The notes under the pieces: generated by a model
The model's database searches: none
The model's input: only the letters and a program-made list of their open reading frames with translations
Told to the model about the DNA's origin: nothing
Shown: one piece after another, positions 11,829 to 23,685 of the stretch
How positions within the stretch are numbered: the stretch's first letter is position 1
Layout: each line of letters begins with the position of its first letter
Assembly (NCBI GenBank): GCA_947471745.1
Contig: CANJKZ010000262.1
Location: 1,124,501 to 1,188,500, forward strand
DNA: 64,000 nt
Direction of reading: 5' to 3'
Source: Closterium sp. Naga37s-1
Taxonomy: Eukaryota > Streptophyta > Zygnematophyceae > Desmidiales > Closteriaceae
Program-made: the position numbers and the translations under genes

Positions 11829-12173
11829 TGTCAGAATCCCAACCACTAGACCATTGGGATAAAAGGGCTTGTTAAGTAGCGGGTCAGTGCGCCCATAACC
11901 CCCCAGGACAACGAGCCTGTAACCCTTCCCTAGGATCAATCGAGGATCACCAGTGGACCTCTGACACCCCCCCGCACTGGGATGCCCGAAGTGCACATAC
12001 TAGGATTCGAACCCGTGACCTTCGCTCTGATACCATGTCAGAATCCCAACCACTAGACCATTGGGATAAAAGGGCTTGTTAAGTAGCGGGTCAGTGCGCC
12101 CATAACCCCCCAGGACAACGAGCCTGTAACGCTTCCCTAGGATCAATCGGGGATCACCAGTGGACCTCTGACA
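11829..12173 (-). mobile_element. TRIM-1, complete 345-bp miniature LTR retroelement
   Basis: Two 138-bp direct repeats (11829-11966 and 12036-12173, two differences seen) flank a 69-bp internal part, with perfect 5-bp target duplication GGCTC (11824-11828 and 12174-12178). On the minus strand the 5' LTR is followed directly by TGGTATCAGAGC, an initiator-Met primer site, and the 3' LTR is preceded by a GCGGGGGGG polypurine tract. There is no coding capacity, so it must be mobilised by another element. A tRNA-type A box (12050-12060) and B box (12003-12013) lie on the minus strand across the LTR/primer-site junction. Confidence 0.93.
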
Positions 12174-14276
12174 GGCTCAGCACCCCCAGGCTCAGCACCC
12201 CCAGGCGAAGCACCCACACGCTCAGCACCCCCGGAGTCAGCACCCCCAGGCTCGGCACCCCCAGCAGCACCAGAGTCACCAGCGACCTCCACAGGCTCGA
12301 CTGCGTCTACCTGGGACACACCTGAAGGGGCAGGACCCTGAGGGGGAAGGGGGTCTACCGGGGGGGGACCTGGCACAAGGAAGAGCGGAGGCGGGGGGAG
12401 GGACGCAGTGCGGTAGGGGAAGAGACGGTAGTAGGGGACCGACTCGTCAAACGTGACGTCCTGGGAGGACAGAACACGGCGAGAGGTGGGGTGGTAGAAC
12501 TGCCACCCTGGCGCGTCAGGGGGGAAGCCAAGGAAGACGCAGGGAGCAGCACGAGGGGACAGCTTGTCCGCAGACAAGTCGCGGACAAACGCCCGAGATC
12601 CCCAGACACGGAACGCAGACGCATCGCCAACCTTCCCCGTCCACAGCAAAGCTGGGGAGGTCTCCGGCATGGAGACCCTGGGCTGAAGGTTGATCTGATG
12701 CGCCGCGTACCGAACCGCAAACGGCCACAGAAAATGGGGGGCAGCCGCATGCATCATGGACGTACGGGCGACGTCCATGACCATGCCAATGCGGCGCTCA
12801 GCAATCCCATTTTGCTGTGGAGAGTCCGGAAGCGTGAAGGTCTGGCGGATGCCTCGTGCACGACAGTAGGCTCGCAGAAGGCCAGAGGAGAACTCTCCGC
12901 CTCTGTCAGAGTGCAGACGCAGAACAGGAAAGTCCGAGCCGAAACTCTCTCTGAGCTGGAGACGAGCTGCGCGGATCCAGTCGATCAACACCTCAGTGAC
13001 ATCACCCTTGCTGCGCAAGGGGAAGACTGTGGTGTAACGCGAGTAGTCGTCAACCACCAGCAGGAAGTAGCGCTCGTGACCCTGTCCACGGACGCGGGCC
13101 GGGCCCCACACGTCCATGTGAAGCGTCTGCAGCGGGGCCTCTGTCGGAGGAAACTGGGAGGAGTGAGGGGCAGCACGCTGCCGCCCCTCGACACAGGGGA
13201 CGCAGGTAGGGGCAGGCCCCGGAGGAAGGGGAGGGAGGGACCGGGGAAGACCAGAGACAAGGACACGGGAGGCCATGCCTCGGAGACGAGGCAGGGAGGG
13301 GTGACCAAGGCGGTGGTGCCAGAGGAGAGTCTCGTGAGACAGGAGGCGACACGAGCAGGGGGCAGACTCAGGACCAGACCTGGACGCTGCAGCAAACACC
13401 TGACCCGACGCAGCTGCCTGACCAGACGCAGTGACTGGAGGAGACTCAGTGGTCAGTGTGTACAGGCTCCACCCTGGCCGACGTGTAAACGTGGCCAAGT
13501 GTCGGCCCGTCCGAGCGTCCGTGCAGTGGGTCACACGCTGGCTCGCAGGAGTGAACTGGTGAACCCCCGCATCCTGTAGGTCAGCACCACTCACCAAGTT
13601 CGTAGAGAACGAGGGGAGGTAAAGACCAGACAGGGTGCCAGAGGGGGCCGCCGGACACGGGAGGACAGTGGAGAAGTGAGCAAGGACAGGACCCCCAGAG
13701 GGGTCTGCCAGAGAGACTGCAACTGGCCGACCAAGCGGCGTGAGTGTGGTGCGGTCTCGAAAGAAGGAGCGAGAAGCCCCCGAGTCAAGAGTGAAGGTGT
13801 GGGAGGCCGGAGCCGACGCAGTACCTGAGAGAGCAGACTCACCAGCACCTGAGGAAGCAGACGCACTGGCACCTAGAGCAGCAGCCTCGCTAGCACCTAG
13901 AGCAGCAGCCTCACCAGTACCTAGAGCAGCAGTCCCAATGCCCGGGTCGGGCGGAAAACACCAGTAACAGTCACCCTCATCACTAATAGTCACAGCATAC
14001 ATGGCAGCAAGAATAGCATCAAAGTCAAGGTCAAAGATAGCTACTCCCGCCCTAGACAGCTCGCCCCAGCGAGGGATCTCAGTGGCCTCAGGGAACTGGT
14101 GACGCCAAGCGTCCGTCAGGCGGCCAAAGCAGCGCTGGGTGGAGTGCGCACCCCCGCACGGCTCACCCGCGCGGTCGCCGGTGCGTAGGACGTAGGTGCA
14201 CGGACCAGTACCCCCACCCCGCTGGCGTGCAGCGTACCACTCACGAAGCTGCTGAGGGGGGGGGATCTCACGAGTG

Positions 14277-14278
<2 letters not shown>

Positions 14279-14326
<48 letters not shown>
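14279..14326 (-). repeat. CAG/CTG microsatellite in gag of Copia A
   Basis: About 16 CTG units on +, coding a poly-Gln run on the minus strand just before the Cys/His motif. Other copies lack this expansion. Confidence 0.95.
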
Positions 14327-14329
<3 letters not shown>

Positions 14330-15419
14330 CAGACCACCACCGGAGCCGACCCTCTGCGCAGCGCCACCCCGACCAGCTCCACCTCCTCCGCCGCCGCCTC
14401 CTCCACCGCCGCCACCTCCGCCACCTCCGCTCCCACCGCCACCTCCGCCGCCGCCTCCGCCTCCACTGCCGCCAGCGACGCCCCCACCCCCGCCATCACC
14501 CCCACCGCCACCCCCACCCCCTCCGCCGCCTCCACCGCCGCCTCCACCGCCCCCGCTAGCTCCTCCAGCGCCCCTGCCCCCCTTGCCCTTGCCAGTGCGG
14601 CGTCTCCCGCTAGGGGCAGACGCCGCACCGACCGACTCAAGACCAACGAGGCCGGCCGCAGCAGCAGAGGCAACAGAGGGCAAGACAGGAGAGGGGGAGC
14701 ACCCCTCAAAGACAGGGGCACGAGGGTCACCACGAGAGGCTCCTACAGCGACTATGCTCTTCTCTGCTGCTAGGAGGCGCTCCTCGAGGAGGTCAACGGT
14801 GAGGGTGGTGGGGCAAACAGAGAGAAAGTGGTCCCTGACCGGGCGAAGGGTGTCAGGGAGCCAGGTGACTACGTAGTAGAGGGTGATGTACATAGGGGGG
14901 GGGTTCTTGGCGCAGAACTCAGGAGGAAGGGCAGCGCGGTAGCGAGTGTCACTAGTGCGCAGGTGCGTAATGAGGTCAGCGACTGTGGGAAAAGCGGCGA
15001 GGTCAGGGAAGAGGTACGGCAGGATGAGGCGGCTAAGTGCAGCAGTGGCAGGGGAAGAGTAGCGTGCAACTACAGCGTCGTACAAGGTCTTAGCACTCTT
15101 GTACTGACTAAAGTGTGCACGCTCAGCGGTAGGCAAGTGGCGGCGCACAGCAAGACGGGCAGCAGCGTCGCGTGTGGCCCACTGTGAGCGAACAGTGGCG
15201 TCAGCATCAGCAGCAGGGGCAGAAGAGGCACCAGAAGTGAGGTCAAAGAGAGAGAGACCGTCTGCCCTGTCGCACTGTAGGAAAAGCTGCAGGTCATCTA
15301 CCCAGACGTCAAAGTCAATGGCCCGACCCTCAGCGTCAAAAGCGAGGACACTGGGGGTAGCCATGACAGCAGTAGACTAGCAGCTGGAGCAGTAGGGTAA
15401 GGGCAGCGCAGTGGTAGAG

Positions 15420-16270
15420 GTGCCGCTCTTACCGGACAGGGCGGCTCGGGGGGCTCGGCAGCTCGGCGGCTCGGCAGCAACTGCAGCTCGGCGGCTCGGC
15501 GACTCGGCGGCTCGGGCGGCTCGGGCGGCTTGGCGGCACGGCGGCTCGGCAGCAACTGGAGCTCGGCGGCTCGGTGACTCGGCGGCTCGGGCGGCTCAGG
15601 TGGCTCGGCGGCTCGGGCGGCTCGGGTGGCTCGGGCGGCTCGGCAGCAGCGGCGGCTCGGTAGATCGGCGGCTCAGCGGCGCCGGCGGCTCGGTGGTGAC
15701 GGCGGGGCCGCGTGGGGACGGCGGCGGGGCCGGGTGGGGCGGCGACGAGGCCGCTGAGGGCGGCGGCGGGGCCACGAGGGGTGGCGACCGGCGCCTTAAG
15801 GGTGAGGCCGCGGGGTCGCAAGGGTGGGGCGACGGGGCCAGTAGAGGCGGCGCCGGGGCCGGGAAGGGCGGCGCCGGGGCCGGGAAGGGCGGCGCCGGGG
15901 CCGGGAAGGGTGGCGCCGGGGCCGCAAGGGTAGGCGACGGGGCCGCAAGGGCGGCGTGGAGGGGTCGCGAGGGCGGCTCGAGGAGGCCGCGAGGGCGGCG
16001 CGAAAGGGCCGCGAGGGCGGCGCGAAAGGGCCGCGAGGGCGGCGCGACGCGACGGGACCGCGAGGGTGGCGCGACGGGGTCGCAAGGGCGACGCGACGGG
16101 GCCGCTAGGGAGGCGCGACGCGACGGGGCCGCTGAGGCGGCGCGACGGGGTCGTAAGGGCGGCGCGACGGGGCCGTGAGAGGGGAGCGCGACTCGGGCAG
16201 AGGCTGAGCGCGCTCCGGGCAGGAAAAAAAAAGTTGGTGGGCCCTAGGAACAGTTCCCACAGGGGAACCT
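15420..16270 (-). repeat. GC-rich repetitive 5' leader of Copia A
   Basis: The stretch between primer site and gag is built of degenerate short GC-rich motifs (ggcggctcgg near 15440-15700; ggcgcgacggggccgc-type near 15700-16200). No conserved protein is visible. Sister elements have leaders at the same place made of different motifs. Confidence 0.75.
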
Positions 16271-16282
16271 GCTCTGATACCA

Positions 16283-16408
16283 TGTGAAAATGAACGAGGA
16301 ATGAGAAGACTAAGGGAAAGTTGGGTACAAGTACAAACCCTAGAAAGCTGTACCCCATATGTGCTACCCCACTATAGCCTACAGTAGCTAAGTCATATAA
16401 ATCTGACA
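16283..16408 (-). repeat. 5' LTR of Copia A
   Basis: 126 bp. On the minus strand it is followed directly by primer site TGGTATCAGAGC. Confidence 0.95.
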
Positions 16409-16413
16409 CCTGA

Positions 16414-16900
16414 ATGCGAGTTTATCGGGACGAAGCTTCCACGAAGTTTCCGATGAAACCCCCCCTCCCCCCCCCCCCCCCTCCCCCCTTCACATGCGTA
16501 ATCATTTCCCCACCCCGCATGGCTGTCTTTTTGTTCGCGTGGGCAGGAAACCACGTAATGGGAACAAAAGCAGTTCGTGCGCTGTACACAGCAAAGCAGC
16601 CCACTGCAGTGCGCTGCCCCCAGCATGGCAACTTGTGTGATGCTCGATAGCCATGCACACCGCGCCACCCTCACGAAATGTGATGGGTCGTATGTGATTG
16701 ATGGCATGGCACACCACCTTCATGTGCTGGCTTTGAGGGATGAATTCATCCCTGAATCCCAAGGCCGATTCATTTTGCAAACCCCAACTCTGAAGGTGAA
16801 CAATTTTCCTTGCGCCGCGACTTTCGTCCTGGCCCCTCACCGTCTGCTTCAACTGGTTCTTTCCAACTCAAGGGGTCCCCAAAACCAGTGCTGTTTTTTT
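16414..16900 (+). other. hAT internal segment between Copia A and B
   Basis: 487 bp of the transposon, with a C-rich run at 16459-16489 and no frame I can recognise as transposase. It may hold 5' noncoding exon or intron sequence of the hAT gene. Confidence 0.45.
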
Positions 16901-17035
16901 TGTTAGAATCCTAGGCAAAAGTGAATTGGACTATCGAGAGAGTTGGTACAAAGAAGAAACCTAAGGGGTTGTACCCTACAGTGAGTAACCCACTAAAGCC
17001 TACCTAAACTATAACATATAAACATATGTTTGACA
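16901..17035 (-). repeat. 3' LTR of Copia B
   Basis: 135 bp with TG...CA ends, preceded by a run of T in the host. Confidence 0.9.
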
Positions 17036-17172
17036 CACCCCCATAGGCAAAGTGGGGGAGAACAAAGGGTCACAAGGCCAAGCAGGAAGTGCAAAGCAAG
17101 CTCAGGGTGGATCACAATGTCACCACGCAGTCTGAGCACAAGCAAAAGGCCACAAGGCCAGTTCACATGCAG
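17036..17172 (-). promoter_or_regulatory. conserved 3' noncoding block (B)
   Basis: 137 bp, same length and order as in Copia A, D and E, including the polypurine hairpin next to the LTR. Confidence 0.7.
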
Positions 17173-17261
17173 AGATATATCTGTAACAACAACAGCACAG
17201 TGATATCTACCTACAAGAGCAAGCATGCAGGTATACATATAGATCACAGTACAAACAAAGC

Positions 17262-20200
17262 CTACAACAAGTGAGGAAGCGTGGGCACAAGGCCTAACAA
17301 AGTGCAGAAACGCTGATGATCACCAGGCGGAAGCGCCTTGGTGAATATATCAGCAGTGTTGGCCCGAGTGGCCACGTAAGTAAGACGAAGCTGGCCACGC
17401 TGCTGCAGCTCTCGAGCAAGGAAGTAACGCAGAGCGATGTGCTTTGTTATGTGCTCCAGTCTGTGCTCCTGACACAAGGCAATGGCGGCCTTGTTGTCGA
17501 CGTACAGAACTGGAGGAGAACGAGGCCGCTCTCCCAAGTCGAACAGCAGGTAGGTGAGCCAGCGTAGCTCCTGTGCATCCATGGCTGTGGCGTAGATCTC
17601 GGCCTCACAGCTGGAGCCGAGAACTGAAGACGAACGTGTAGAACGCCAGGAAACTGAACCAGAACCAAGGCTGAAGGTGTAACCCTGTGACGACCGCTGC
17701 GTAGCCTAGTCGTCAACCCAAGAGGCGTCCGAGTGACCAGTGAGGACAACGTCACCCCGTCCTCCAAGCACGAGCCCCATGCCCGATGTATTGCACAAGT
17801 AGCGTAGTACCCTCTTAGCAGCATCCATGTGCACCTTTCGGTGCCGACCAGGAGCCACGTAGCGAGCCAGAAGGCCAAGAGGGTACGCAAGGTCAGGACG
17901 AGTGCAGGTCATCAGGTACATGAGGCAGCCCACTAGCTCTGGGTAAGGACCACTCGGCTCTACGGACTCGTCCGAAGGTGGAGCTGAGAGCGAGTGACTT
18001 GTAGCCAGAGGAGTGGCCTGTGCTGAGGACCAGGTGAAGCCGAAGCGCTGAAGGACCTGCTGCACCATGTGTGACTGAGTCAGTGTGATGGTGCGGCGTG
18101 CTCTGTCCCGGGTGATCTGCAAGCCAAGGTAGCTGCGCAGCTCACCCAGGTCTGTGCACGTGTGTCTCTTCTGCAGCTCCGACTTCACCAGGGCGAGAGC
18201 CTCAGTGTCAGCAGTGGCAAAGACCAAGTTGTCGACGTACACGAGGATGTAGAACGGCGGCAGCGAAGTGTCGGTGCGCAGAAACAGCGACGGGTCAGCA
18301 GTCGACAGAGCGAACCCAAGAGCCGCAAGTGTCGTCCTCAGTGTGTCGTGCCACTCACGTGGCGCCTGGCGGAGACCGTAGACCGGCCGCCGGAGGCTCC
18401 ACTGGGTACCAGGAGGGAACGACCCAGTGAAGCCAGGAGGGCGGCGCAGCCAAATCTCCTCGTGCAGGCTGCCCTGTAGGAAGGCTGTGCTGAAGTCAAG
18501 AGATTGAAGCTCGTAGTCACGCTGAGCGGCAACGTGCAGCAGCACCCGAAGAGTGGTCATCTTCGGGGTGGGGGAGAAGGTCTGGAAGAAGTCAACTCCC
18601 TCTCGCTGACTGAAGCCTCGAGCCACGTAACGAGCCTTGAAGACAGGCGGAGAACCTGGCGGCCGCTTCACCCTGAAAATCCACATGCCACTGACAATGT
18701 TCGCCCCAGGAGGGGAACCTCGTCGACGTAGGTGCCTGTGGACTTCCAGGATGCCATCTGTGCGTCCATGGCTGTCTACCACTGAGAGGAGTACTCACCC
18801 GCGATCGCCTCAGCGTAAGAGCGCGGGGTAGGGATGTCTGGTGCATCCGGGTCTCCCTCAGGGGCAAGCAGCATGGACACGAGATGAGGCGCAGTGGCTG
18901 CAAGACACTCAAGGTCCTCCTGCCTGTCCTCAAGGACGTCCGTGCCAAGAGCACACTCACCCCCGACGGACGGAGGACAGACAGACTCAGACTCAGCAAC
19001 AAGACTGGCGGCGTAGTCTAGACGACAGTGAGCAGCAAAGTCAACAAGCTCAGCGACTAAGGCAGACGCAGCAGCAGACTCAAACGACGGGTCAGTGACA
19101 ATAGTGGCAAGCAGACGCGTGACAGTAGAGTGCTCAGCACGAAACTGGTAAGACGCAGGGTCAGCAACAACAGGCAGAGAGGACGCAGGGGGAGACTGCA
19201 GAGAAACACGACGACCGGAACGACCAGAACGGACAGGTGAGACAGGACGCGACGCAGGCTCACGACGCTCTGCAAGGCCCCCAGGCTGCTCTGTGTACGG
19301 AGAAGGAGCAGGCAGTGGTGAACCAGGCTGTAACGGAAGACCAGTAGACTAGGGAAGACCGAGAACCTAGCGAAGTGCAGAGTCAGGTGGTGGCTGAGAC
19401 GACGGAGACGGCGGAGCGAAGAAAAGGCGCGGCTGAGCAGTGCTACCAGCACCAGCAGCTCCAGCACCTCCAGCAGCTCCAGCACCTCCAGCAGCTCCAG
19501 CACCTCCAGCAGCTCCAGTACCCTCAGCAGCTCCAGCACCACCAGTAGCTCCAGGACCCTCAGCAGGTCCAGCACCGCCAGCAGCCCCAGTACCCTCAGC
19601 AGCTCCAGCACCTCCAGCACCTCCAGTACCTCCAGCAGCAACACCGCCAGCCCCAGCAGCTCCAGTACCCCCAGTACGAGCACCTCCGGGAACAGCGACA
19701 CCAGCTCCAGAACCCCCAGCAGTAGAGCCCTGAGGTGCAGAAGTGCGACGCTGACGGCTACCGTACCAGTCGTGCAGCTGCTGGGAGGTGAGGGGCACAC
19801 GCGGACGAAGACGGCTACTCCAAGGAGACCGCGTAACAGGCGACTCACCCCCAGACTCAGCACCCCCAGGCTCCGCACACGCAGGCTCAGCACCCCCAGA
19901 CGCAGCACCTCCAGACGCAGCACCCCCAGACGCAGCACCTCCAGGCTCCTCACGCGCAGGCTCAGCACCTCCAGGCTCCACACGCTCAGCGCCCCCAGAC
20001 TCAGCACCCCAAAGCTCCGCACCCCCAGGGACAGCACCATTCCCAGCAGGACCGGAGTCACCAGTGACCTCAACAGGCGCAGGCGCGGGGGGGTCTACCT
20101 GAGAGACACCTGAAGGAGCAGGACCTGGCGCGGGGAGGGGGTCTACCTGGGGAGGACCTGGGGCGAGAAAGAGCGGCGGGGGGGGGGCGAGGAGCAGTGC

Positions 20201-22534
20201 GGTAGGGGAAGAGGCGGTAAAAGGGGACCGACTCGTCAAAGGTGACGTCCTGAGACGCAAAGACACGGCGCGAGGCGGGGTCGTAAAACTGCCAGCCAGG
20301 CGCGTCAGGGACAAAGCCAAGGAAGACACAGGGAATGGCGCGAGGGGAGAGCTTGTCCGCGGTGGCATCGCGGACAAAGGCACGAGCACCCCAGACTCGG
20401 AAACGCAACGCGTCGCCAACCTTCCCCGTCCACAGTAGTGTGGGCGAGGTCTCCGGCAAGGAGACACGGGGCCAAAGGTTGAGCTGATGCGCGGCATACT
20501 GGACCGCAAACGGCCACAGAAAATGGGGGGCAGCCGCATGGATCATGGAGGTACGAGCGACCTCCATGACTAAGCCAATGCGGCCCTCAGCAACCCCATT
20601 CTGCTGCGGAGAGGCCGGAAGCGTGAAAGTCTGGCGGATGCCGTGCTCCGCACAGAAGGCTGCCAAGAGGTCTGAGGAGAACTCACCACCTCTGTCAGAG
20701 TGCAGACGCAGGACAAGAAAGTCCGTCTGGAACCGCTCGCGGAGCTGGAGACGAGTAGCGCGGATCCAGGGGATCAGAACAGCAGGGACATCCCCCTTGC
20801 GCTGCAAGGGGAAGACCGTGGTGTAACGCGTGTAGTCGTCGACAACCAGCAGGAAGTACCGCTCGTGGCCCTGTCCACGGACGCGGGCTGGGCCCCACAC
20901 GTCCAGGTGGAGAGTCTGCAGTGGAGCCTCTGTGGGAGGGAACGAGGAGGAGTGAGGAGCGGCGCGCTGCCGCCCCTCGACGCAAGGAATGCAGGGTGGC
21001 GCAGGCGAGGGAGGGAGGGCAGGCAGAGACCTGGGAAGACCAGAAACCAGGAAGCGAGAGTGCATGCTACGAAGGCGAGGCAGGGAGGGGTGACCAAGGC
21101 GGTGGTGCCACAGGAGAGTGTCGTGCGACAGCCGGCGACACTCACACTGTGTAGCTACCTGAGCAGACGTGTGTAACTGGGGAGACAAAGGGGCGGAGCG
21201 CGACGCAGTGGTGAGGGTGTACAGACTGGACCCTGGCGCACGAGTGAACGTGGCCAGGTGGCGACCAGTCTGGGAGCACGTGCAAATCGCCACACGCTGC
21301 CGGCCAGGGATGAAGGTGTCAACCCCCGCATCCTGGAGGACAGCGTTACTCACCAAGTTCGTAGAGAACGAGGGGAGGTGGAGACCAGACAGCTCACCAG
21401 ACGGGACCGCCGGACACGGAAGCACAGTGGAAGACCGTGCAAGCACTGGGCCCCCAGAGGGGTCAGCCAGTGAGACAGGAACAGGTGCAGGGAGGGGAGT
21501 GACTGTGGTACTGTCGCGAAAGAAACAGCGGGAAGCACCAGAGTCAAGTGTAAAGGTGTGCAAGGCCTGTGCAGGCACAGTACCAAGGGGAGCAGACTCA
21601 CAAGCACCTAGTGCTGCAGGGGCTATACCAGGGGTTATACCAGGAGCCGGCGGCACACACAAGTAGCAGTCACCCTCAGCACTAACAGACAATGCATACC
21701 TAGCAGCAAGAATTGCTTCATAGTCAAGGTCAAAGATAGGTACATCACGCCTAAGCAAGTCTGCCCAGTTGGGGAACTCATGAGCATCAGGAAACTTGGC
21801 GCGCCAGGCGTCGCTAAGCCGAGCGAAGCAGCGCTGCTCAGTGTGAAAACCTGTGCACTGGCGACCAGTGCGGGGACCTGTGCGGATAATATAGGGGCAG
21901 CGACCAGGACCCCCAAACACCCCACGCCCGGCATACCAGTCAAGAAGCTGCTAGGAAGTGGGGGTCTGGCGCTGACGCTGCTGCTGCTGTGGCTGCTGCT
22001 GCTGGTGCGGCTGCTGCTGGCCCTGACCACCACTGCCACCACCGCTCCCTCCTCCCCCACCGCCGCTGCTGCCCCCTCCACCGCTCCCAGTGCCTCCGCC
22101 GCCCCCACCACCACCTCCACCGCCTCCACCCCCACGACTACCCCCACCACCTCCAGCTCCCCCGCCGCCCGCACCACCGCCACCTCCACCGCCACCCCCA
22201 CCGCCCCTGTCACCCCTGCCGCCCCTGCCGCTGCGACGCTTCCCTCTAGGAGCGGAAGCAGCTCCGACCTCCTCAGCACCAAGGTAGTCGTGAGCAGCAG
22301 CTGCGGAGGCGTAGGAGGGGGTGAGAGGGGAGGGGGAGCATCCCTCAAAGAGGGGAGAGCGAGGAGTGCCACGAGTAGCACCTACAGCGAGGATGTTCTT
22401 CTCTGCTGCGAGGAGGTGCTTCTCGAAGTCGTCGACAGTGAGAGTGGTGGGGTCTAGCGCTAGGAAGTGGTCCCTGACAGAGCTAAGAGTGTCAGGGAGG
22501 CGGGTGACGAGGAAATAGAGAGTGAAGTACATCA

Positions 22535-22566
<32 letters not shown>

Positions 22567-23024
22567 GCGGCGCAGAACTCGGCTGAAAGGGCGGCACGAA
22601 AGCGAGTGTCAGTAGTGCGCAGGTGAGAAACGAGGTCCTCAGCAGTGGTGAACGAGGAAAGATCGGGGAACAGGTACGGTAGCATGAGTCGACCTATGGC
22701 TGCAGTGGCCGGGGAGGAGTAGCGCGCAACTACAGCGTCGTACCTTGTCTTAGCAGTTCTGTGCTGGCTGAAATGCGCGCGCTCAGTAATCGGCAGGTGG
22801 TTCCTAATAGCGAGGCGTGCAGCAGCATCGCGAGTCTGCCACTGGGACTGTTCGAGAGCAGGAGCATCAGCAGCAGGAGCAACGGCAGTGCCAGAGACGT
22901 AATCGAACAGAGAAACGCCCTCTTTGGCATCAGTCAGAAGGAACAGCTGGAGATCGTCTAACCACACAGCGAATTCTATGGGGCGACCGTCACGCTCGAA
23001 CGCTCGAACGTTAGGCGTCGTCAT
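17262..23024 (-). pseudogene. gag-pol of Copia B, broken at several points
   Basis: ATG at 23024 (MTTPNVRAFERDGRP). Gag carries a poly-Pro run coded by 30 consecutive C, then a poly-Gly region and the motif C-X13-C-X3-H-X4-C. Protease LDSGAS, integrase (SDRGGEF, SPQQNG), reverse transcriptase and RNase H (YVDNKAAIALC) follow. Breaks seen: TAG at 21951-21953 where sisters have Gln-Gln; a frame change near 20175 at a 10-base G/C run; a stop at 19367; another frame change before 18782; and TAG at 17706-17708 in DD*ATQRSS, where sisters have Gln or a sense codon. The polymerase active-site motif is YVDNL rather than YVDDL. Natural stop TAG at 17262. Confidence 0.88.
22535..22564 (-). repeat. 30-bp homopolymer G/C run in gag of B
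   Basis: Thirty G on +, in the gag codons where A, D and E have only three Pro codons. Copia C has 28 C at the same homologous site (26259-26286). Confidence 0.95.
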
Positions 23025-23039
23025 AATGGCTCCAGGCAG

Positions 23040-23640
23040 AGGCAGGAGGCAGCAGGCAGCAGGCAGCAGACAGGAGGCAGGAGGCAGAGGCAGCAGGCAG
23101 CAGGCAGCAGACAAGAGGCAGCAGGCACCAGGTCACAAGCAAAGGCAGAGGCAGGAGGCAGAGGCAGCAGGCAGGAGGCAGCAGGCAGCAGGCAGGAGCG
23201 GCTTGAGGGCTGCGTGCGGCTGCTGGCTGTGCGTGGCGGCTTGCTGCGCGAAGCTGCGGGCTGCGCGTGGCTACGGGCAGCGCGCGCGGCTGCGGGCTGC
23301 GTGCGGCGACGGGCTGCGCGGGCTGCAGGCTGCGTGCGGCTGCGGGCTGCGCGTGGCGACGGGCAGCGCGCGCGGCTGCGGGCTGCGTGCGGCTGCGGGC
23401 TGCGCTGGGCGACGGGCCGCGCGCGCGGCTGCGGGCTGCGTGCGGCTGCGAGCTGCGGTGGGCGACGGGCCGCGCTGGCGTGGCCTAAGCAGGCTGCGCG
23501 CGGGCGGCGTAAGGGGCACACGGGCGGGGCCGAAACGGGCTGCGCGGGCTACTTAAGCGGCGCGCGCGGGAAAAAAAAAAAAAGAGAGGACCGCGTGCGT
23601 GCAGCCGAGGCGCGCGCGGGCACTAGGCAAGGCAGGTACG
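23040..23640 (-). repeat. repetitive leader of Copia B
   Basis: First a caggaggcaggaggcag-type block (23035-23200), then many copies of a ggctgcgtgcggctgcgg motif (23200-23520). It occupies the position between primer region and gag. Confidence 0.75.
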
Positions 23641-23685
23641 GTGGGCCCTAATCCTAGGTCCTAAGGACCTATGATCTAGATGCCA

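Larger units (their letters stand above)
8988..15364 (-). pseudogene. gag-pol polyprotein of Copia A, broken
   Basis: Starts with ATG at 15364 (MATPSVLAFDAEGRA). Order of domains: gag (about 230 residues), a long poly-Gly region, a poly-Gln run, a Cys/His motif C-X13-C-X3-H-X4-C, aspartic protease (LDSGAS), and integrase. The integrase has an HHCC region ending CVPC and catalytic D, D and E in LHMDVWGP, HSDRGGEF and SPQQNGIAER. Then come a Gly-Gly-Ala-Glu-Pro repeat linker, reverse transcriptase (YVDDL) and RNase H (YVDNKAMLALC). Two breaks: the TRIM at 11829-12173 in the linker, and TAG at 10206-10208 within FL*GSLHEE, where elements B, D and E have Gln. With the TRIM and one target copy removed, the two sides are in one frame, so the element was otherwise open. 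Confidence 0.92.
8653..16408 (-). mobile_element. Copia-type LTR retrotransposon A
   Basis: A 7756-bp element with 126-bp LTRs (8653-8778 and 16283-16408) that differ at one site that I can see. The 5-bp target duplication is CCTGA (8648-8652 and 16409-16413). Read on the minus strand, the order is 5' LTR, primer site TGGTATCAGAGC (initiator Met type) directly after it, GC-rich leader, gag-pol, conserved 3' block, 3' LTR. The near-identical LTRs mean a recent insertion. It was later hit by the TRIM at 11829-12173. Confidence 0.95.

Noticed and set aside
12003-12013. Genuine tRNA gene at the B-box match
   Set aside because: The acceptor stem cannot be formed, the loop lacks the usual U before the anticodon, and the segment lies within a TRIM with clear LTRs and target duplication.
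12491-13579. A 362-codon frame on + opposite gag-pol of Copia A, and similar frames opposite B, D, E and F
   Set aside because: Antisense shadows caused by high GC content; they recur wherever the polyprotein is and carry no known motif.
16459-16489. C-rich run as a retroelement polypurine tract
   Set aside because: It lies outside LTR Copia A, inside hAT sequence, with no LTR next to it.
23200-23560. Arg/Ala-rich protein in the leader of B
   Set aside because: Purely a product of the GC-rich repeat; open in several frames and on both strands.
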